A stretch of DNA of 64,000 bases from Petaurus breviceps papuanus. Taxonomy: Eukaryota > Chordata > Mammalia > Diprotodontia > Petauridae. The stretch's first letter is position 1. The number at the start of each line of letters is the position of its first letter. Shown here piece after piece: positions 56,690 to 64,000 of this stretch. The notes under the pieces are model-generated. The model searched no databases and had not been told where the DNA came from. It saw nothing but the letters and a program-made list of their open reading frames with translations. The translations under genes were made by a program, and so were the position numbers. The stretch spans positions 57,396,109 through 57,460,108 of the forward strand of contig JAMXIF010000002.1 in assembly GCA_028583685.1 (NCBI GenBank). Reading direction: 5' to 3'.

Positions 56690-56900
56690 AGAAACAAATG
56701 AACTGGAAAAAATAAATGAATGAATAAGCAAATAAATAAAAGGATGAATAACTAGATACATATTAAGATGAGCAGGCAAATGAATGAATGAATGAATAGA
56801 TAAATGGGTATATAAAAAAATGATAGGATAAATGGATGGTTAAATAAGCAAAAAAAAAATAAGGAAAAACAAAATAAATAATACAAAATAGAGTAGTATT
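56690..56900. repeat. A-rich GAAT/AAAT low-complexity region
   Basis: Irregular four-base units (gaat, aaat, gata) over about 200 bases. Low complexity, no function inferred. Confidence 0.75.
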
Positions 56901-56904
56901 TTAA

Positions 56905-57380
56905 AAATAAGGAACCAGATGAAGGAATCAGGTGAGGACTTTGAAAGAATATGCAGATAGGAATATGAATTCAAACACTTTTGATTGTTTTTGAATCAAC
57001 CACTATAAGAATTAAAGATACTCATGCTATTGAAAAAACAAATGGTCCTAAATGTTATGGTAAAAGTGGAGTAGAGAAAATAAATGTATTCAGTTGAGGT
57101 GAAAGGTGGGAAAGTGGGCTATGGTGGTAGAAGGAAAGAGGAAAAATATCTAAGGCAGTAAATAAAAGTTACACATGATTTCACACAAGAAAATGAAATA
57201 AGCTAAAATAAGTGTCACTCCTGCCTTATGCTGTCCATTCCATTTGTCCTTTTGGATTTAATGAGATTTTAGCTTTGTCTACCTACATGATTCAGGGTAA
57301 ACTCAATTTTTTTAAAAAAAGCTGAATCTAATAAAAAGTAGATTCCCCCCCCCACACACACACACACATAATGCCATATA
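56905..57380. other. no gene recognised; C-run and (CA)n at 57346-57369
   Basis: Unique-looking, ending in a short C9(CA)n tract. Confidence 0.55.
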
Positions 57381-57384
57381 ACCA

Positions 57385-57525
57385 GATTCAATTCAATAAA
57401 TATTTATTTATTAAGTACCTATTATGTGCAAGGAATTATGCTATATACTGGGTATAGAAGGACAGAAAAAGAACCAGTTGCTGTCCTCAGAAATGAATGT
57501 ACATTCTACTGGGCTAGAAAAACAA
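57385..57525 (-). mobile_element. L2 LINE 3' end, reversed
   Basis: 'aattcaataaatatttattt', 'attatgtgcaaggaattatg', 'tgctgtcctcagaaatgaat'. Confidence 0.75.
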
Positions 57526-57529
57526 CAAT

Positions 57530-57810
57530 AAAATAAAAAACAACAGCCTTATCAAATACTAAACCACCATCATTGGGAAGGGTAGGAGAGTAATGGTAAC
57601 ATAAGGAAATGTGAACCAAGATGCTCTATGGCAGTGACTTTATGTTCTCTGAGACTACTATGAGAGCTGTGAAGGCCTGGCAAAAACTATTGGCCAGTTG
57701 AACTCCAACAACGCTACTGATGGTGTTAAGCATACTCTTCAATATGATGAAACTGCTCCTATGTATAAAACATCCAAAGGGAAACCCTATTCAAAATCAC
57801 AATGCTAATT
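57530..57810. other. no feature recognised
   Basis: Unique-looking spacer between two reversed L2 tails. No motif in the short frames. Confidence 0.45.
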
Positions 57811-57814
57811 AATC

Positions 57815-57945
57815 AATCCATCATTTACTAAGATGCTTCTATGTCCTGGGCACTGTGCTAAGCACAAACACTATGGGAATACAAAGACAAAAATGAAATA
57901 ATAACTACTCTTAAGCAATTTAACATTCTATTGAGGGAGAAAAAA
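57815..57945 (-). mobile_element. L2 LINE 3' end, reversed
   Basis: 'catcatttactaagatgctt', 'tatgtcctgggcactgtgct', 'gaatacaaagacaaaaatga', then a (TG)n/(TA) tract at 57952-58012. Confidence 0.8.
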
Positions 57946-58014
57946 AACGGGGTGTGTGTGTGTGTGTGTGTACTATATATGCATATATATGTATGTGTAT
58001 GTCTCTATATGTGT

Positions 58015-58785
58015 GTACATAGATATATGAAACACATGTATCTTTTATGTGTGCAAATATAAACTCATAATAACTAAATAAATATAGAATCAATATATAT
58101 AGTCAAGTCAGTAACTATTAAAGCATCTACAATACACTTTCGTAATAGCAATTACTCAGGTAAGGAAATGATACATTGTAGAATTTGAGTATCATTTTGA
58201 AAGAAGTGAGAGACTGACAAAGAGAAGAGGGCATGATCAATCTGGAATGGATGTGCTTCTCCATGTTCTCGTACAACAGGAAAGCAAGATAAGAAACATC
58301 AGAACAAATTTTAAAATACTCATATTTCACCCTCTGAATATTCATCAGTGTAGATGGTGTTAAAAACTATATGGACAAACCATGAGTATAAATGATATGT
58401 ACTGAAGGCCTTAATAATTCATAGAGAAAGAGAGAGATACAAATATATAGATATACACAGTACTGTATAATTTTTTAAAAATATAAATAAATCTCACCAA
58501 TTATAAGAAAAGGCTTAAAAATTGTGTGTTCTCCATACCACACCAATCTCTAAGTCATACAACAACATATTGTTATCAAGTTTACAATAATAATAACAAA
58601 TAACATGATTCCTAAATACAGATTAAACTAAATTAGAAAAGCAATGTCAAGGTTACTAAAAAGAAAAATCTTTAAAACCCTCTTAAGCCCTGATCATAAC
58701 CTGTCTCTGTATCCTGAATGTTATAGGATTTCATAGAATTCATAAGTCAGAAATAACCTCTGTTCCTGTCGTCTCCTTTTCTGTC
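58015..58785. other. no gene or repeat recognised
   Basis: AT-rich. Frame 58127-58345 (minus) has no motif. Confidence 0.5.
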
Positions 58786-58789
58786 TGAA

Positions 58790-58880
58790 TGGCTCTTCTA
58801 CAAATGCCAAATTAAGGAGGGCACCCAGGTCAAACATGTCTCATTCCTCTACAAGCTGCACTCCTGAATTCCTTCCCCAT
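58790..58880 (+). repeat. unclassified interspersed repeat, copy C
   Basis: 'aattaaggagggcacccagg', 'tcaaacatgtctcattcctc', 'tacaagctgcactcctgaat', a looser match to 40628-40695 and to the reverse of 38075-38148. Directly followed by an L2 tail. Confidence 0.5.
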
Positions 58881-58884
58881 ATGT

Positions 58885-59020
58885 TCTGCCTTCCTCCATA
58901 AGAATATAACTTCCTTGAAGGCAGGGGCTGCCTTTGATTCTACTTGCATCTGTATTGCCAGTACTTACCACAGTAATTAGTATATAGTAAGTGATTAACA
59001 ACAAGTGTTGTTGACTGACA
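58885..59020 (+). mobile_element. L2 LINE 3' end
   Basis: 'aacttccttgaaggcagggg', 'gcatctgtattgccagtact', 'gtaagtgattaacaacaagt'. Confidence 0.8.
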
Positions 59021-59119
59021 TTGAAAATGTTCACTTAATGCAAACTACAGAAGTTATACATAAAGAAAGAATAATAAAAAGCACCAAGCTCTCAAATTAT
59101 TTTGAAAAGGAGATGGACA

Positions 59120-59273
59120 GAGGTGGCCAGTTAGCACAGCGAGTAAGAGCACTAGCTCCAGTGTCAGGATGACCTGTGATCGAATCCCGGGCTCAGATAC
59201 TTAGCACCACATCCAGAAATAACTGGCCGTGTAACCTTGAGCAAGTTACTTAACCCTGATTGCTTAAAAAAAA
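59120..59273 (+). repeat. tRNA-derived marsupial SINE with target duplication
   Basis: A diverged copy: 'gaggtggccagttagcacag', 'gtgtcaggatgacctgtgat', 'accttgagcaagttacttaa', A-tail. The 15 bases 'aaaaggagatggaca' lie at 59105-59119 and 59274-59288. Confidence 0.9.
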
Positions 59274-59289
59274 AAAAGGAGATGGACAT

Positions 59290-60015
59290 ACTTAGACCGG
59301 AATTCTGAGAAGTTCTTTTTGAGTTTGACAGAATGAATCCAACTAATATATCAATTATAACATAAAAGAGTAATTTTTAAAAGCTGGTATCTGCTATATC
59401 AATTAGGAACAAAAATCTTCTCAGGTTATTTTATAAAAAGTAGAAGAGTTTAAGGCCTGAACACAGAGGTGCAGGTAGCAGCTATTGCCATGGTAAGAAC
59501 CATAGAATAAAAGGCAAAGATATCAAAGAATACTCCTAGGGATAGGTATCAAACACCACCATGACAGAAGATGCCTGATAGCTACTTAATACCTGTGGAA
59601 AGCCAATGGAAGATTATGTGAACATCTAGCTGGTATATACAGTAGGATATTTGGGTGCCTTATTGCCCAATTAAAGGCAAAGACAATAAAGCAATAATGT
59701 AGAAAGGTCTCTGGAAAAAAAAAATTACATCAGAATTTTTTTTTATTCTCAAACTGCTACTGAAAGCAAAAGTTTTTTGTTTTCTTTTTAAAAAAATAAT
59801 AATTTGATACATGGCATCAAAGCAGCACCCCACAAATAAATAGTTCAACATCAAAAGAAAACCTTACCAAAGATATTTGAAAATAAAGAAATCCTAGGCA
59901 AGAAGGACAGGCCCAGAGTAAGAGGATGTGGAAAATTTCTAGTTGTCTTTATGTTCTCAAAAATCTAATACAGCAAAAAGGCAAGTTGTATCAAAGGTGA
60001 AACAGAAAGCTTGAA
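59290..60015. other. no gene or repeat recognised
   Basis: Unique-looking sequence upstream of the R4-like relic; it may hide more of that element's 5' part. Confidence 0.45.
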
Positions 60016-60019
60016 GACC

Positions 60020-61195
60020 ATTAATACAATGGATAATACAAAGTACATCAAGGTGAGTGAAACCCTAGCTTCTTTGCAAAACTGGAAAATGGTAGAAAGG
60101 GATGATATTCCTAATTATTGATTCAAATTCTTCACAGTGGCACATGAAGAGCCTGATTTAAGATGCAGGCCTACTCTCATCTTTCTTAATAGAAAGCATC
60201 ACAATCTACTCCCAAAAGATGAGAACAAAAATAACCTCTAAAAATATGTCAATTATTGTATATTATACAAAATATTCATAGTTTATATCACTAAATATAC
60301 AAGCAACAGAAAATAATATATTGACTGAAGAGAAAAAGGGTGTGTTTAAAATTCCCAGGTGTGAAAAAACAACTTGTTATCAATTCTTCAATTACTGAAC
60401 AAGCTATTTGGATGCGCTATACCATTTATTCTGCCTTTGTTGATTACTGTGAAGCCTTTGATTCAGATCTACACTCATGGCTGATTTATGTACTGCTAAT
60501 AATGTATGATAGAACCAACTATAGTAACAGTACAAGAGCATATGGTATCCAGGTAGATGACAATTCTCTATTTAAAACATGCCACCCACAAAATAATAAC
60601 AAAAACAATTTATATCAAAAGTATCATTTTCAGGGAGATTAATTAAGCCAATTATTTTTCTGCCTTGATTTGAAACCTATTATCATATCTCCTAAACAGA
60701 ATTAAGTATGGCTTCCTTCCAATCAAATGAAATGTTGAACCAAAACATTTTATTAATCACAATGAACACAGATGAGCTCAAGCAATATGATTCCCCTTAA
60801 GAAGACATTAATCAGTTTTTTCATCTCATGGAATGTTTTTCTAGTCATATTAAAATGACATTTGAACTCAATAAGTATAAAATTCCTAAATGTATGCTAA
60901 CGAAAGATCCTTACTAAAGCCTTCAAGCTTGAATCCAGAAGGTATACAGAATCAATATACGAAGTCTATTAATACCTACAAATATCTTGCTATCCTCTGG
61001 GCAAGCCACTGAGCATAAAGCTACCAAAGAAAAGGCTATGTCTGAATATATTTAGAGACCTACTGGTAGTCTGAATATCTGTGGGAAGAACATATTTAAA
61101 ACAATTAACACCTATAAGCAATTAACACCTATATAATACCATTCTCAATGTACACCTTCTCAACAGTAAAATGACCAATACCAGATTAGGAAGCC
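60020..61195 (+). mobile_element. decayed R2/R4 (Dong-like) LINE reverse transcriptase
   Basis: Translated pieces line up in order with the reverse transcriptase of R2/R4-group LINEs, read from memory of that family. 'LQNWKMVERDDIPNY' (about 60074-60118) stands where these proteins have 'NWKAPGPD.I..YW'. 'ENNILTEEKKG' (about 60310-60342) precedes the open 100-codon frame 60340-60642, with 'KKQLVINSSITEQ', the catalytic A-motif region 'FVDYCEAFDSDLHSWL' and, at its end, 'QGD' (60631-60639). Later come 'TDELKQYDS' (about 60766-60792), at the catalytic-aspartate position where relatives have 'MDDLKLYA', then 'HIKMTFELNKYKI', 'HKATKEKAMSEY' (about 61012-61047) and 'GKNIFKTINTY' (about 61082-61115). 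At least ten stops or shifts. The restriction-like endonuclease and both ends were not found. Confidence 0.65.
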
Positions 61196-61368
61196 TTAGG
61201 TGAGGGATGAGTATATTCTAGGTATAATAGGGTGACAAAATGCACACATGTGGTAGATGAGCTATCAAGTCTGGAGGACTCATAGTCCTATTTGGCTAAA
61301 ATATAATGGTCATTACAGAGAGTAATATTAAAAGAAAAAATAATACACACATTAGGAAGAGTCAGGTT
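61196..61368. other. no feature recognised
   Basis: Short spacer, nothing identified. Confidence 0.4.
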
Positions 61369-61369
61369 A

Positions 61370-61590
61370 GCAGTTAGATTAAGAGCCAGTAGAGCATTTT
61401 GATGTTCATAATAAGCAATTTTATTTCATCCTAAATCCACCTAAAACTTTTGAGCAATGGAATCACATATTTCAGACCTAAGTCTTAAGAAAAAAAAAGC
61501 TCTGTAGAAAAAGGAATGGATATGAAAGAGACAGGGAAGTCATTTAAGCAGCTAATGTAATAGACCAAGTGAGAGGACCTCCCCTTCCCA
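61370..61590 (-). mobile_element. L2 LINE fragment, reversed
   Basis: 'aacttttgagcaatggaatc', 'acatatttcagacctaagtc' and 'gctaatgtaatagaccaagt' correspond to the reversed segment of L2 that is also seen at 38955-39245. Confidence 0.65.
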
Positions 61591-61669
61591 AAAAATGGGT
61601 CATATGAATATAGAGAAGGGACAGATGTGGAATTATGCAGAATCAATAGGACTGGAGTTTCCCTTTGTA

Positions 61670-61800
61670 CAAGATTTCTACAGAGCCCGGAATACTCATC
61701 TTACTTCTGCCTCTAGAACTCCCTGACTATTCAAAACTTGGCTTAAATGCCAAGTTCTATTTCAAGTCTTTCCTGCTATCCCTTGCTGTTAGTTGTTAGA
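61670..61800 (+). mobile_element. L2 LINE fragment
   Basis: 'aacttggcttaaatgccaag', 'ttctatttcaagtctttcct' fit the L2 3' coding end. Followed by a TATG/TG tract (61805-61850). Confidence 0.55.
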
Positions 61801-61854
61801 GCTTACATATATGTGTGTGTGATATATGTGTATATATGTGTGTGTCTCAATTTC

Positions 61855-62725
61855 CCTGGAACAGAGATTTTTGCTGGCTATATCAGCAGATGAAAGGGAG
61901 GGCCAGAAATGTCTCTTGATAAGGGGAAGGACACAATGACCTTGCCCCCAGGGACAAGACTGTCTTTGTTCTCCACCTAGTCATCTCTAGGGAAGAATGC
62001 AAGAGAATTAAATTTGGAAAACTGGAGAACCTCAAACACTAAAGACTCTGGCAGTTATTGACCAAATAATCATTTACTCAATTTAAGGTCAAGTCCCAGA
62101 GAGATTAAAATCAGGAGGTGCAAGAAATGTTCACCAAGAAGTAGAGTGAGGTCAGCCACAAAGAATTCAAGTTTATCCACCAGAAGGTTTAGCCCAAGGA
62201 AAAGATTAAGCCTGAGGGGATTAGCTTACTGGGAGGTTCCTCCTCTTTGATCTAAAGAACTAGCATCCAAACTTTGAGGAAATAAGACTGGAGAATGGTA
62301 GGGGAGGAATTTTGTGGATTCCAGGCAAAAGTTGCCACCTTTTTTCTAAAAGATCAGTAACAGAAAAAGTCTATGGTCTTAAAATAAAAAATAACAGGTC
62401 ATTATCCACTTTTTTCTGAAGACATGGACAGTCAAGCATAGTTGAACAGCAAGAGAATAGTGGATTCCACCTAAGTAGCAACAACAAAGCAATGGTAGAG
62501 ACTATGTGGCCAGATGAACAGAATCTAGTTGAATAATAAGTACATATCAAAGGAAGTAGGGCCTGGTAGATTATCAAGTCACTGCCTAGTCAAGCAACAT
62601 TAAATGGAGAGTAGTCATTCTACATCAAGCCAAGAAGCACCTAGCCCCAAAAATGGATTTTTTTTTAAATCTTCTTACTGTGTCATTCCATTGAATGTTT
62701 TTTGCTTTGACCGAATTGATTGGAT
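61855..62725. other. no gene or repeat recognised
   Basis: Unique-looking, slightly richer in G+C at 61890-61980. Frame 62371-62577 (minus) has no motif. Confidence 0.5.
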
Positions 62726-62726
62726 T

Positions 62727-62975
62727 AGAGGATCACAAATATAGAGATGGAGGGCACTGACTCCAACTCCCTCATTTTACAGATGAGGAAACTGAGATGC
62801 AGAATCAGTCAGTCTGTCAACTAGCATTTAACAAGATCATGCTATAAGTTAGGAACCATACTAAGTGTTGGCTAAGTGACTTGCCCAGGGTCGCAGAGCT
62901 AGTAAGTATTGGAGGGAGATATGAATCACACCTTCAGGACTCAAAAATTAGCATTCCATCTATTAAGTGAACTGC
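62727..62975 (-). repeat. THER-1/MIR CORE-SINE, reversed, split by an L2 tail
   Basis: The left part 'gaggatcacaaatatagaga', 'cctcattttacagatgagga' and 'aactgagatgcaga' stops at about 62803. L2 tail sequence follows to about 62870. The SINE then resumes with 'taagtgacttgcccagggtc', 'gcagagctagtaagtattgg' and 'gcattccatctatta'. Confidence 0.8.
62804..62870 (-). mobile_element. L2 LINE 3' tail inside the SINE
   Basis: 'cagtcagtctgtcaactagc', 'atttaacaagatcatgctat', 'aaccatactaagtgttgg' make a short reversed L2 end, placed exactly between two adjoining parts of the THER-1/MIR sequence. Confidence 0.65.
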
Positions 62976-62979
62976 TAAT

Positions 62980-63665
62980 AACAAACTTTTCAGACAAACA
63001 TTCATCTAGCTGTTGGCACTTTCTATACATGTGATCCATATCCACATGTTTTCACCTGTATCTACCACAATCTCTATTACATTTTACAACATATATACCT
63101 GAAATACTCCCAGTTTTTTTTTAAGAAAAAAAAAATGAAAATCCTCCAGTGATTTACTTCTCCATTTACATGAATAAGAGGTTGAATTCATACTCATCCC
63201 TCTGGTTTTTACCACATTTTTTTTGTCCTACTGCTCTAACCTTCAGATCCTTGTAACTTCTTTATTCACAGCTTCCAAATTCAGAGGTTCCTGACCCAGA
63301 CATTCCCAAAGAAGGGAAATAAAACTATGTACTTTAAATGAAGAAAAAAAAAATCAGAAATTGAAGATGATTTAGGAAGTAATGAAATAGTCGTATAAAA
63401 ATAGCTGAAATAGCAATCGTCTTCCCCAGAGGTTGAAACTAATCATTAGAGAAAACTGATTAATATGTTTATTACAGATTTTCAATTAATTGACAAACCC
63501 CACATTAGCCTATTGTTGATAAAGTCAACTACTTGGCTATAAAACATGCTCTCATTGTAGTCACTAGTAATTTTACTAACACTGGGCCCCAACAAGGAAA
63601 TGAATTCTATGGTTCTTTACCACCTACACATTTACAATCAACCAACTAATGAAAAAACTTTCTAG
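62980..63665. other. no gene recognised; possible L2 at 63165-63310
   Basis: 'ttctccatttacatgaataa' to 'ttcctgacccagacattccc' has the look of an L2 coding segment, but is too weak for a call. Otherwise nothing. Confidence 0.4.
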
Positions 63666-63669
63666 TAAG

Positions 63670-63770
63670 GTCTTACTACTTTAACAGATACTGTGCCAAG
63701 CTCAGGAGCAAAGAAAAGTAAAAACTCCTGCCCTCAAGGAGTGTGCAACTCAATTGTAACTTATAAAGGC
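63670..63770 (-). mobile_element. L2 LINE 3' end, reversed
   Basis: 'cagatactgtgccaagctca', 'actcctgccctcaaggagtg', 'tgcaactcaattgtaac'. Confidence 0.7.
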
Positions 63771-63969
63771 AGATGCTTTATTTGAAACTGAACAAGTTAA
63801 ATATTTGTCTTTTCCCCCTCTCCTTCCCCTAAATCTAACCTGGTTCAGGGAAATTCATTCATTCCAACAAGTACCATACCCAAGAGTTATTGACACCAAA
63901 ATGTCCTAATTTTAAAGTTGTCTTATCTACAATGGAAGAGGATAAAGTGGAACAGGACAGTTGTGTATT

Positions 63970-64000
63970 TAGTTAGTCAGTCAATAAACATTCGTCAAGT
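63970..64000 (-). mobile_element. start of a reversed L2 3' end, cut by the window
   Basis: 'agttagtcagtcaataaaca' and 'ttcgtcaagt' match the terminal bases of reversed L2 copies elsewhere in the window (compare 21525). It should continue beyond the edge. Confidence 0.55.

Noticed and set aside
56690-56900. Tetranucleotide-rich region considered as a satellite or attachment site
   Set aside because: The units are irregular and A-rich; ordinary low complexity.

Overview
The window reads as marsupial nuclear DNA, most likely intergenic or intronic. It is AT-rich, and I could support no host protein-coding exon, tRNA, rRNA or CpG-rich promoter. The call rests on its repeats: tRNA-derived SINEs with the head motif GGCAGCTAGGTGGCACAGTG, MAR1-like SINEs ending in GACTGAACAACAA, THER-1/MIR-type CORE-SINEs, marsupial-type L1 and HAL1-like (ORF1-only) LINEs, RTE LINEs, many well-kept L2 fragments, and small hAT and Tigger elements. 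Opossum-like or Australian marsupial both fit; I cannot name the species. Family names are from memory of consensus sequences, since no database search was possible.

Layout. 0-4.4 kb: L2 and SINE fragments, then about 2.3 kb with nothing recognised. 4.7-11.1 kb: an old plus-strand L1 (5' end, ORF1, start of ORF2), interrupted by a SINE with a 17-base target duplication and cut off by a partial LTR; a second, complete solo LTR of the same family follows with a 5-base target duplication. 12.1-18.8 kb: a nearly full-length but decayed L1 on the minus strand. 19.5-20.9 kb: a HAL1-like insertion with a perfect 16-base target duplication. 21-30 kb: repeat-poor. 30-36.6 kb: an RTE LINE broken up by SINE and L2 insertions. 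38-45 kb: L2, MIR, a second RTE relic holding an L1 tail, and a hAT fragment. 46.2-47.0 kb: an internally deleted Tigger1-like transposon. 47-60 kb: L2, MIR and hAT remains in otherwise unrecognised DNA. 60.0-61.2 kb: a decayed reverse transcriptase of R2/R4 (Dong-like) type, which is unusual. 61-64 kb: L2 and MIR, including an L2 tail inside a MIR.

No genes here work together; the content is a record of transposition. The items most worth a second look are the open frame with internal repeats inside the solo LTR, the R4-like LINE relic, the Tigger deletion derivative with its junction at a short direct repeat, a three-copy repeat I could not classify, and the ORF1-to-3'UTR HAL1-like insertion.
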